Assembly: GCA_020718205.1 (NCBI GenBank)
Contig: DYSN01000011.1
Location: 1-54,570 of the forward strand
Source: Draconibacterium orientale
GTDB lineage: Bacteria > Bacteroidota > Bacteroidia > Bacteroidales > UBA12170
Reading direction: 5' to 3'
DNA: 54,570 bases
Every line of letters starts with the position of its first letter. Position 1 is the stretch's first letter. Below are positions 25,174 to 34,010 of the stretch, in pieces. The notes under the pieces are model-generated. The model did not search any database and had not been told where the DNA came from. It worked only from the letters and a program-made list of their open reading frames with translations. A program made the translations under genes and the position numbers.

Positions 25174-28100
25174 ATGCAACAGAAATCAAAGCCAGATTAT
25201 ATATTCGAAACATCCTGGGAAGTTTGTAATAAAGTAGGTGGTATTCATACTGTTATTGCCACAAAGCTCAAAAGTATTCAGCCTCAATTTGGCGATAAGT
25301 ATATGTTCATTGGGCCCGAATTAAACAAAGATACCACCGGAAATACCGAATTTATTGAGGATAAAAAATTGTTCAGCGAGTGGAAAACCCAATTGGCCAC
25401 AGAAGGTATTATAGTGAGAATTGGCCGGTGGAAAATTGAAGGACGCCCCATTGCCATTCTCATAGATTTTACTGCTTTATTTCCACAGAAAAACGAAATC
25501 CTGGCCCGTCTTTGGGAAACTTACCAGCTGGATAGTATAAGCGGTCAGTGGGATTACATTGAACCAGCACTGTTTGGTTATGCTGCAGGAAAGGTAATTC
25601 ATTCATATTCAAACTTCTACCTTAATTTCGATACTCAGGTTACCGCACATTTTCATGAATGGATGACAGGATCGGGTATTTTATATCTGCATTCGCATGC
25701 ACCACATATTTCACGCATATTTACAACTCATGCCACCGTTTTAGGACGTTCAGTTGCTGGCAACGGACTGAATTTGTACGACGATATGGCTTCCTATAAT
25801 ACCAATGTGGTTTCGTCTGAATTTAACCTGAGAGCAAAATATTCTCTCGAAAAATTAGCCGCTGAGAATGCCCATGTTTTCACAACAGTGAGCGATGTTA
25901 CATCCCGCGAATGCGAAATCTTTGTGGGTAAAAAAACTGACCTGGTAACCCCAAATGGCTTCGACGATTCTCACGTGCCAAAAGGTAAAAGCTTTCAGGA
26001 GGTAAGAACTAAAGCCCGCGAAAAAATGATTGCTGTTGCTTCGGCATTGAGCGGGAAGAAATTAGAAAAAGATGCTTTCATTACCATCATTAGCGGTCGC
26101 TACGAATACAGAAACAAAGGCATTGATATTTATCTTCAGGTAATGAAGAATCTTAAAAACCAAATTCCACAAGGAAAGCAGGTTATTGCCTATATAACCA
26201 TTCCCACTGCCCATTTTGGTCCCGATCAGAATTTGATTAAACGACTCAATGGGCAGGAAACAGCCATTTCCGATGCCAGACTCACCCACAACTTGATGGA
26301 CTATTCGCAAGATGCAGTCATAAACTTTTGTAATCAGAATGGAATCACCAACCTTATGGGTAGTGGCCTGACACTGGTTTTTGTTCCAGCATATTTAAAA
26401 GGCGACGATGGTATATTTAATATGGAGTATTATGAATTGCTATCGGGATGCGATTTAAGTATTTTCCCAAGTTACTACGAACCCTGGGGATATACACCGC
26501 TCGAAAGTCTGGCGTATGGTGTTCCTACAGTTACAACCAATTTGGCTGGTTTTGGCAAATGGATTGAAACAGAAGCCAAAGTAAAATACGATGGTGCCAC
26601 AGTTTTAGAACGTAACGACGACAACTCAGCCGAGATAGAACAAAAACTTATTCAACTCATTCTAAAGCTCCTTTTGGCAAAACCAAAAGACAGGGAAAAT
26701 ACCATAGCCGAAGCATTTGAGCTGAGCAAAATAGCACAATGGTCAAAACTAATTGAACATTATAACGAAGCCTACAGATTAGGCATTTCGCTAACAAAAA
26801 CCCGCGCCGAAGAGCCACTTCAAACCATAAAGCCCATTTGGAAAAAAACCAATAACCTCAGTATTCAGCAAAAACCTGAGTGGAAAAAAGTGCTGATTAA
26901 ACCCGTTCTTCCCAAAGAAATTAACTCATTGGATGAGCTGGCAAAAAATATGTGGTGGACCTGGAATCACGATGCCAGAGAGCTCTTTAGTTCCATCGAT
27001 GAGCAGCTCTGGCTAAAACTGGAGCAAAATCCCATCCCGCTGCTTGAAGAAATATCATCGGACAGATTAGTAAAACTTACTCAGGACAGGGACTTTATGG
27101 CTCATTACAAAAAGGTAATCAGCAATTTTAATCAATACATGCAGGAAAAGCCAATGAATGAAGAAAATCTTGTGGCATATTTCAGCATGGAGTTTGGAAT
27201 AGACGACACCTTGAAAATCTACAGTGGTGGATTGGGCATTCTTGCAGGCGATTATCTCAAACAGGCCAGCGATAGCAATGTGAGCATGGTTGGCATTGGC
27301 TTGTTGTATCGTTATGGATATTTTCAACAACAAATTTCCGGACTTGGCGATCAGATTGATAAGTACGTTCCTCAAAAATTTTCACATCTTCCCCTAATTC
27401 CTGTTCGCGATGCCAATGGCGATTGGCTCAAAGTATCCATAGCCCTTCCCGGACGTAATATGGTAGCTAAAATATGGCGGGTAGAAGTGGGCCGCATTCC
27501 TTTGTTCCTGATGGATACCGATATTGATGATAACCAAAATCAGGACAAGGAAGTGACTCACAAGCTTTATGGTGGTGACTGGGAAAACAGGTTAAAACAA
27601 GAATTACTACTTGGAGTTGGAGGTATCCGTTTGTTGAATTCTCTGGGGCTGAAACCAAAAATTTATCATGCCAACGAAGGTCATGCAGCTTTTAATAGTA
27701 TCGAAAGACTCAACAATCTAATGAATATCCATAAACTCTCCTACGACGAGTCGGTGGAAGTGGTTCGGTCAACAACTTTGTTCACAACACATACTCCAGT
27801 ACCAGCTGGCCACGATAGCTTCGACGAAGATTTGCTTCGTAAATATATTCCCCACTACCCACACCGCCTCCATATTAGCTGGGACAGGTTTATGAATCTG
27901 GGTCGATGGGTCGAAAATGAAGGAAATCAAAAATTCTCTATGAGTGTTTTGGCCGCAAAACTATCACAGGAAATGAATGGCGTAAGTCAAATTCATGGAA
28001 AAGTTTCGCAAGATATGTTTAAATCGCTTTATCCCGGCTACTATCCCGATGAGCTTCACATAAACTATGTGACCAATGGCGTTCATTACCCCACCTGGGC

Positions 28101-29409
28101 AGCTCCAGAATGGCAGGAATTTCACTACAATATTTTCGGAAATCAGTTTTTGGCACAGCAAGATGACTTCGACATTTGGAAAAGGATTTACGATGTGCCC
28201 GATGAAGAAATCTGGGGATTGCATAATATTCAGAAAAAGCGCTTGTTTGCCTATCTCAAAAAACGTTTAAATGTGGAAATGACTGCCCGTCAGGAGAATC
28301 CAGCACATATCTTCACGCTGATACAATCCATGAACGAGGAAACCTTAACCATTGGTTTTGCCCGCAGATTTGCTACCTACAAAAGGGCTCATTTGTTATT
28401 CTCGAACATGCAAAGGTTAAAATCTATATTGGCAAATGCCGAAAAACCAGTGCAGTTCCTTTTTGCGGGCAAAGCACATCCCCACGATAAAGCTGGCCAG
28501 GATTTAATAAAAAGAATTGTAGAAGTTTCCAGAATGCCCGAATTTGTTGGGAAAATTATTTTTGTAGAAAACTACGATATTCACCTGGCAAAATATCTCA
28601 TAAGTGGTGTAGATGTGTGGCTAAACACACCCACCCGTCCTTTGGAGGCTTCTGGTACCAGCGGAGAAAAGGCAGTGATGAATGGTGTGATGAATTTCAG
28701 CGTACTCGATGGTTGGTGGGCCGAAGGCTATAAACCAGGTGCCGGATGGGCCATTGACGAGCAGCGTACCTATGAAAATCAGGGAATGCAGGATATGCTC
28801 GATGCCGAAGTCATCTACAACACCATTGAACACGAAATTGCAAAAGCCTACTATAGCAAGAATGAAAAAGGAATTTCATCGCAATGGATTATGCATATAA
28901 AAAACACTTTTGCAGGCATTGCACCCAATTTCACCATGAAACGGATGCTCGACGATTATTACCATAAATTCTATAATCAATTGTTTGAAAGAGCAGATAA
29001 AATAAGAGCCAACAACTATGCATTTGCATCTTCAATTGTAAATTGGAAAAAAGAAATACAGTCCCAATGGAATAATATAAAAGTGGTAAGCGAAACGTTG
29101 CCTCAAACCGATCAGGAAAACACGCTCAATACCAGTGATCATTTTGTGGCCCGAATTGAGTTGGATTTAAATGGTATTTCGTCCGAAAACATTGGGGTTG
29201 AGATACTTTTTGCTCGTAAATACGATAACGAAGTTACCAGCATTGTTCATAAACAAGAACTTGATGTGAGCTCAGTGGGCGATATTACCATTTTCGAATG
29301 CGATATTCCTATTTACAGAGCTGGCGTTCATGACTATGTATTCCGTATTTTCCCTAAATCAGAAATGATTGTACATCCCAACGAATTTCCTTTGGTGAAA
29401 TGGATTTAG
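25174..29409 (+). CDS. Fused GT3-type glycogen synthase and GT35 alpha-glucan phosphorylase
   Basis: The 1411-residue protein has two enzymes in one chain. Residues 1 to about 550 resemble eukaryote-type GT3 glycogen synthase: ETSWEVCNKVGGIHTVI, TAHFHEWMTG, IFTTHATVLGR, and the E-x7-E motif in YYEPWGYTPLE. After a linker, about 590-1411 is an alpha-glucan phosphorylase with an N-terminal DUF3417 (NMWWTWNHDARELF). Its pyridoxal-phosphate lysine should be Lys1166 in SGTSGEKAVMNG. One activity elongates glucan and the other degrades it to glucose 1-phosphate. Such fusions are known in Bacteroidota, usually named alpha-glucan family phosphorylase. It follows the GH57 gene by 114 nt. Confidence 0.88.
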   Translation: MQQKSKPDYIFETSWEVCNKVGGIHTVIATKLKSIQPQFGDKYMFIGPELNKDTTGNTEFIEDKKLFSEWKTQLATEGIIVRIGRWKIEGRPIAILIDFTALFPQKNEILARLWETYQLDSISGQWDYIEPALFGYAAGKVIHSYSNFYLNFDTQVTAHFHEWMTGSGILYLHSHAPHISRIFTTHATVLGRSVAGNGLNLYDDMASYNTNVVSSEFNLRAKYSLEKLAAENAHVFTTVSDVTSRECEIFVGKKTDLVTPNGFDDSHVPKGKSFQEVRTKAREKMIAVASALSGKKLEKDAFITIISGRYEYRNKGIDIYLQVMKNLKNQIPQGKQVIAYITIPTAHFGPDQNLIKRLNGQETAISDARLTHNLMDYSQDAVINFCNQNGITNLMGSGLTLVFVPAYLKGDDGIFNMEYYELLSGCDLSIFPSYYEPWGYTPLESLAYGVPTVTTNLAGFGKWIETEAKVKYDGATVLERNDDNSAEIEQKLIQLILKLLLAKPKDRENTIAEAFELSKIAQWSKLIEHYNEAYRLGISLTKTRAEEPLQTIKPIWKKTNNLSIQQKPEWKKVLIKPVLPKEINSLDELAKNMWWTWNHDARELFSSIDEQLWLKLEQNPIPLLEEISSDRLVKLTQDRDFMAHYKKVISNFNQYMQEKPMNEENLVAYFSMEFGIDDTLKIYSGGLGILAGDYLKQASDSNVSMVGIGLLYRYGYFQQQISGLGDQIDKYVPQKFSHLPLIPVRDANGDWLKVSIALPGRNMVAKIWRVEVGRIPLFLMDTDIDDNQNQDKEVTHKLYGGDWENRLKQELLLGVGGIRLLNSLGLKPKIYHANEGHAAFNSIERLNNLMNIHKLSYDESVEVVRSTTLFTTHTPVPAGHDSFDEDLLRKYIPHYPHRLHISWDRFMNLGRWVENEGNQKFSMSVLAAKLSQEMNGVSQIHGKVSQDMFKSLYPGYYPDELHINYVTNGVHYPTWAAPEWQEFHYNIFGNQFLAQQDDFDIWKRIYDVPDEEIWGLHNIQKKRLFAYLKKRLNVEMTARQENPAHIFTLIQSMNEETLTIGFARRFATYKRAHLLFSNMQRLKSILANAEKPVQFLFAGKAHPHDKAGQDLIKRIVEVSRMPEFVGKIIFVENYDIHLAKYLISGVDVWLNTPTRPLEASGTSGEKAVMNGVMNFSVLDGWWAEGYKPGAGWAIDEQRTYENQGMQDMLDAEVIYNTIEHEIAKAYYSKNEKGISSQWIMHIKNTFAGIAPNFTMKRMLDDYYHKFYNQLFERADKIRANNYAFASSIVNWKKEIQSQWNNIKVVSETLPQTDQENTLNTSDHFVARIELDLNGISSENIGVEILFARKYDNEVTSIVHKQELDVSSVGDITIFECDIPIYRAGVHDYVFRIFPKSEMIVHPNEFPLVKWI

Positions 29410-29427
29410 GCTGATTTCGAGATAATT

Positions 29428-29462
29428 AAACTGCCATTTAACTTGTTGAATGGCAGTTTTTA
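29428..29462 (+). terminator. Terminator of the glycogen cluster
   Basis: AAACTGCCATT at 29428-29438 pairs with AATGGCAGTTT at 29449-29459, and the stem can extend inward with one G-U pair. A T run follows. It ends the four-gene glucan transcript 18 nt after the last stop. Confidence 0.85.
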
Positions 29463-29537
29463 TTAGCAGATATGCCTTCAACAAACCAGTACAGTGGCTT
29501 TATTTCGAGATTGGCTGATATTGAAGTGATTTTTTTT

Positions 29538-29545
29538 TAACTTTG
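29538..29545 (+). promoter_or_regulatory. -7 box TAACTTTG before the FIST gene
   Basis: TAACTTTG fits TAnnTTTG and is 25 nt before the ATG at 29570. TTG triplets occur at 29511 and 29521 but at poor spacing (24 and 14 nt), so the -33 element is uncertain. Confidence 0.45.
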
Positions 29546-29569
29546 AGCTTGGCCTCAATATAATAACTT

Positions 29570-30688
29570 ATGATAACCTTATTCTTTTCAGAAAAAGCTC
29601 AGTTGCAGGATATTCTGAATGCTATGCAGCAATTGCAAAACGATACGTCGGTTCAAAGCGTTCTCATTTTTAGCTGCGATAAAAACAATTTTTCTACCGC
29701 CGACTATAATGCTATTGCAGATATTGAAAAGCCACTATTTGGAGCGATATTCCCACAGATTATCTACCAGTCAACTCATTATGAAAAAGGCATATTGCTC
29801 TTAGGTATTTCCGAGAGGCCCAATATTGCCATTCTCGAGAATATCAGCCTTGAAGAAACCAATTTTGAAGAAATATTGGATGATAGAATTTTAGACGAGA
29901 ATTATAAGACTCTTTTTGTTTTTATTGATGGATTCGCTACCCGAATTGGAAATTTAATCGAGAGTTTGTTCAATATTTATGGTATCGAACTGAATTTTCT
30001 GGGGGGAGGCGCCGGAAGTCTCGATATGGTTCAAAAACCCTGCATTATTACTCCACATGGGTTATTACAGGATGCTGCCATTCTGGCCGCATTCAAGTTG
30101 GACAGCGGAATCGGTGTTAACCACGGTTGGGAGCCTTTAGATGGGCCCTTCAAAGTAACAAACTCCCATAAAAACACACTCTATATGCTGGAAAACAAAG
30201 CAGCCTTCGAAATCTATAAAGATGTTGTTGAGAAAGACTCCGGAAAAATAATAACTTCCGATAACTTTTTCGATATAGCAAAGGCTTATCCATTTGGAAT
30301 AACAAAAATTGGAAAGGAGAAAATTGTTCGCGATCCCATTGTCCTTTTAGATGATGGCTCATTGGTTTGTGTTGGAGAATTATATCAAAATACATTCGTT
30401 CACATTCTTAAAGGCCAAAAGGAATCGCTAATTCAAGCCGCCAACCAGGCTTTTTTAAACGCGCGCAATGCGATTGAAAAAACCGACGATGAAAATATAA
30501 TATTTATCGACTGCATTTCCAGAGTGCTTTTTCTCGAAGATTCTTTCCAGAGAGAGCTCGATTCAGTGGGAAATCACAATCTGCCAGTGGTTGGGGCACT
30601 CACCTTGGGCGAAATCGCCAACAGTGGAAGCGATTTTCTGGAGTTTTATAACAAGACAGCTGTTGTAGCCATTATTCAGGGATTATGA
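29570..30688 (+). CDS. FIST domain signal-sensing protein
   Basis: The 372-residue protein matches the FIST_N plus FIST_C sensor pair, proposed to bind small ligands such as amino acids. Typical features are the FGAIFPQIIY segment, FLGGGAGSLDM near the middle and DCISRVLFLEDSF with PVVGALTLGEIANSG near the C-terminus. No membrane segment or output domain is present. The stop overlaps the start of the hybrid kinase (ATGA at 30685-30688), so the two are translationally coupled and FIST probably controls that kinase. Confidence 0.9.
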   Translation: MITLFFSEKAQLQDILNAMQQLQNDTSVQSVLIFSCDKNNFSTADYNAIADIEKPLFGAIFPQIIYQSTHYEKGILLLGISERPNIAILENISLEETNFEEILDDRILDENYKTLFVFIDGFATRIGNLIESLFNIYGIELNFLGGGAGSLDMVQKPCIITPHGLLQDAAILAAFKLDSGIGVNHGWEPLDGPFKVTNSHKNTLYMLENKAAFEIYKDVVEKDSGKIITSDNFFDIAKAYPFGITKIGKEKIVRDPIVLLDDGSLVCVGELYQNTFVHILKGQKESLIQAANQAFLNARNAIEKTDDENIIFIDCISRVLFLEDSFQRELDSVGNHNLPVVGALTLGEIANSGSDFLEFYNKTAVVAIIQGL

Positions 30689-33600
30689 TTTCTTCAACCG
30701 ATCAAATTCAGATACTTTATGAGATTTCCTTAGTCATAGGAGAAGGAAGTACTCTAAAACAGGCAGCAACCAAGGCTCTATCTGCCTATTTGCGCAAGTT
30801 GAACTGTTCTGCCGGTGCGCTTTTAATCCAACGAAATATTAATAATCGTTACGGGGTTCAATTATTACATTCTATTCCATCTCAAATTCAGCGAAATAAA
30901 ATATATCAGGAGGTTATCCGGCAAGTGGGCACATCTCCGCTAAATTGTAAAGATTGTTTTGCAAATATTGAGTTTCCGTCAATCCATCAGCATCCCGATT
31001 CTACCTATTCCTATCTAATGAAGCTCCCTGATGTAGGGCTTTTATTTATGATAAAAAAAGGAGATCCGCTGCCACTCGACTTCATTTATAGCCTGAGGCC
31101 TCTCAATAAAAAACTGGGCGATGCTCTGCAATCGTTTATTATAAAAGAGCAACTCGATATTCATTCCGCTGCTCTCGAAGCAAGTCCAAATTCTGTTCTC
31201 ATAACCGATCATCTTGGAAATATTGAGTGGGCCAACCATGCCTGGTGTGAGCTCAATCAGTTCTCGCTAAACGAAATAATTGGCAAATATTCCAATCTGC
31301 TCAAAGCCCCCGATGCCAGCGACGAAGTTTTTAAAGATATGTGGGATAAGCTGATTCATGGTCTCACCTGGAGCGGGAACCTTACAAATAAACGGAAAGA
31401 CAATTCAACCTATATTGCAGAAATGAGTATTACTCCCATATTCGACAATAACCAAATGATTTCTCACTATATTGCCATAAGTCAGGATATTACTCATAAA
31501 AAGCTTTCGGAGACCAAGCTTCGCGACAATGAAGCCTTATTGAGCACACTTGTTGGAACCATCCCCGATTTGGTTTGGCTTAAAGATAACGATGGAAAAT
31601 ATCTGGCTTGTAATGCCAAATTCGAAAGTTTTTTGGGATCAAGCGAAAAAGACATTATCGGAAAAACCGATTTCGATTTCGTGAGCGCAGATGAAGCCGA
31701 ATTTTTTAGAAAGCATGACCGCAAAGTATTGGAAACCAAAATACCATCCGTAAATGAAGAAGCTGTAACCTTTGCTTCTGATGGACATGTGGAACAACTC
31801 GAAACCATAAAAACCCCCATGCTCAACGATCGTGGAGAAGTAATGGGCGTGTTGGGTATTGCCCGGGATATTACCATGCGTAAGCAAGCCGAAGTCGCTC
31901 TTCAAGAAAGCAAGCAGCGATTCGAAGACTTAGCCAATTTGTTACCACAACCCATTTGGGAGGCCGATTTCGACGGACGATTGATTTATCTCAATAAAAC
32001 AGGTCGCCAGATTTTTGGCATCAGCGAACAGGATTTAAATGCCAATTTTTATTTCCATCAAATATTCCCGGATAGCTATCGTGGTCAGGTTGATTCACTT
32101 ATAGCAGGCAAAACTCAGCGGTTAAGCCATCCACTCGAAATGGAGTGTAAAAATGTTGGCGGCGAACTATTTCCAGTGTTAGTATATTCCAATATTTCGC
32201 ATATTGTTGAGAAAATAGACAGTATCCGCGGTATTATTTTAGATGTTTCGAATCTCAAAAAAGTTGAAAACGAGTTGCTTTCTCTTTCAACACTGCAAAA
32301 GGTTCTTATTCGAATTAGTACTCGGTATATCAATGTTTCCATTAATAAAATAGATGAAGCCATTAATCTGGCTCTTAGAGAAATAGGGGAGTTTGTGAAT
32401 GCCGACCGTTCATATATTTTCGATTATAACCACGAAATGCGAACAGCCAGAAATACCTATGAATGGTGTTATGAAGGGGTTGAGCCACAAATTAACAACC
32501 TACAGGATATATCGTTCGAAGATATTCCCATGTGGGTTGATAGCCATTTAAAGGGCGATACTATTTATATTTCTAACGTAGGTCAGCTGATTGATGCCGA
32601 TGTTAAGGAGCTCCTCGAAGCACAAAATATCAAGAGCCTTATTGCTGTTCCCATGATGCACAATCATTTATGCGTTGGTTTTGTAGGTTTCGATAGTGTG
32701 AGATACTACCACGACTACTCGGACAATGAAAAATCTACTCTTGAGGTATTTGCTCAGGTTTTGGTTAATTTTCAGCTGCGATCTATGTCGGAGCTCAATT
32801 TGCAGAACGCCAAAGAAAAAGCCGAAAAAGCCGAAAAAGCACAGTTCAACTTCCTGTCGACCATGAGTCACGAAATCAGAACACCTATGAACGCCGTGGT
32901 GGGGCTGAGTAATATTCTACTCATGGACGACCCCAAAGAATCGCAAATAGAGAATCTGAAAATTCTCAAGCTTTCGTCGCAAAATTTGCTCAATATAATT
33001 AATGATATTCTAGATTATAATAAGCTCATTAGTGGCAATATAGCTTTGGAAACTGTAAGTTTCAATATTCACGAAACCATCAGAAGTGTTCATATGGCCA
33101 TGAATACTCTGGCCGAAAACAGAGACATTAAGTTACAATACTATCTAACTTCCGATGTGCCCAAAATTGTGATTGGCGACAGTACCCGCCTCACTCAAAT
33201 ACTCAATAATCTGGTAGGAAACTCCATAAAATTTACCAAAAAAGGCAATGTTGATGTGGAGGTTCGTTCAGTTCTAAAAACACATCAATCCGTTCAACTC
33301 CATTTTTCGGTATCTGATACTGGAATTGGCATTCCTGCTGAGAAATTTAAAGATATTTTTGAGGAGTTTAAGCAAAGTTCGAGCAGCATTACCCGCGAAT
33401 TTGGGGGTACCGGTTTAGGATTACCCATTGTGAAAAGGTTATTGAAAGAAATGGGCTCCGATATTTATTTAGAGAGTGAAGTAGGGAAGGGCTCTGTTTT
33501 TTCCTTCAATCTGGAGCTCCCACTTGGCGACGAATCTGCCAATATGGAAGAAGATGAGGATGTGGTTTTCGACGATTCTTTATATCGCATGCGTGTTTTG

Positions 33601-33960
33601 GTGGTGGAGGATAATAAAATTAACCAATTGATTGTTCATCGGTTTTTGTCGGAGTGGAAGTGTATAGTTGAAATGGCCGATAATGGGCAGATTGCGGTTG
33701 ATAAAGTAAAATTGAAAAAATACAATGTCGTATTAATGGATCTTCATATGCCGGTTTTAGATGGATATTCAGCCACCAGAGAGATACGAAACCTGGATGA
33801 TCCGGAGAAGAAACATATCCCAATTATTGCACTTTCGGCATCAGCTCTTGGCGAAATCGAAGTAAGAGCCAGAAAATTTGGCATGGATGCATTTGTTACA
33901 AAACCGTTTGTTCCAAAGGTTCTATTCAAAACCCTCCTGAAATTTCGGCCAGAAGTATAA
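30685..33960 (+). CDS. Hybrid sensor histidine kinase/response regulator with PAS and GAF domains
   Basis: The 1091-residue protein has no clear membrane segment. In order I read a GAF-like N-terminal region (1-150), three PAS domains (about 165-270, 285-400, 405-525; the second and third end in typical PAC stretches), a GAF domain (about 540-700), HisKA with phospho-acceptor His729 in [10 protein letters not shown], HATPase_c (NSIKFT, DTGIGIP, GGTGLGLPIV) and a receiver with phospho-acceptor Asp1019 in LMDLHMPVLDG. There is no Hpt or DNA-binding output, so phosphate must pass to another protein. Coupled to the FIST gene. Confidence 0.93.
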   Translation: MISSTDQIQILYEISLVIGEGSTLKQAATKALSAYLRKLNCSAGALLIQRNINNRYGVQLLHSIPSQIQRNKIYQEVIRQVGTSPLNCKDCFANIEFPSIHQHPDSTYSYLMKLPDVGLLFMIKKGDPLPLDFIYSLRPLNKKLGDALQSFIIKEQLDIHSAALEASPNSVLITDHLGNIEWANHAWCELNQFSLNEIIGKYSNLLKAPDASDEVFKDMWDKLIHGLTWSGNLTNKRKDNSTYIAEMSITPIFDNNQMISHYIAISQDITHKKLSETKLRDNEALLSTLVGTIPDLVWLKDNDGKYLACNAKFESFLGSSEKDIIGKTDFDFVSADEAEFFRKHDRKVLETKIPSVNEEAVTFASDGHVEQLETIKTPMLNDRGEVMGVLGIARDITMRKQAEVALQESKQRFEDLANLLPQPIWEADFDGRLIYLNKTGRQIFGISEQDLNANFYFHQIFPDSYRGQVDSLIAGKTQRLSHPLEMECKNVGGELFPVLVYSNISHIVEKIDSIRGIILDVSNLKKVENELLSLSTLQKVLIRISTRYINVSINKIDEAINLALREIGEFVNADRSYIFDYNHEMRTARNTYEWCYEGVEPQINNLQDISFEDIPMWVDSHLKGDTIYISNVGQLIDADVKELLEAQNIKSLIAVPMMHNHLCVGFVGFDSVRYYHDYSDNEKSTLEVFAQVLVNFQLRSMSELNLQNAKEKAEKAEKAQFNFLSTMSHEIRTPMNAVVGLSNILLMDDPKESQIENLKILKLSSQNLLNIINDILDYNKLISGNIALETVSFNIHETIRSVHMAMNTLAENRDIKLQYYLTSDVPKIVIGDSTRLTQILNNLVGNSIKFTKKGNVDVEVRSVLKTHQSVQLHFSVSDTGIGIPAEKFKDIFEEFKQSSSSITREFGGTGLGLPIVKRLLKEMGSDIYLESEVGKGSVFSFNLELPLGDESANMEEDEDVVFDDSLYRMRVLVVEDNKINQLIVHRFLSEWKCIVEMADNGQIAVDKVKLKKYNVVLMDLHMPVLDGYSATREIRNLDDPEKKHIPIIALSASALGEIEVRARKFGMDAFVTKPFVPKVLFKTLLKFRPEV

Positions 33961-33992
33961 AAAACCGTCGAACAGAAACTGCTGACGGTTTT
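33961..33992. terminator. Terminator between convergent kinase and ftcD
   Basis: AAACCGTC at 33961-33968 pairs with GACGGTTT at 33983-33990 over a 14-nt loop. It directly follows the kinase stop and can also serve the convergent ftcD transcript. Confidence 0.65.
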
Positions 33993-34010
33993 GAACATCA
34001 CTATCAAAGG

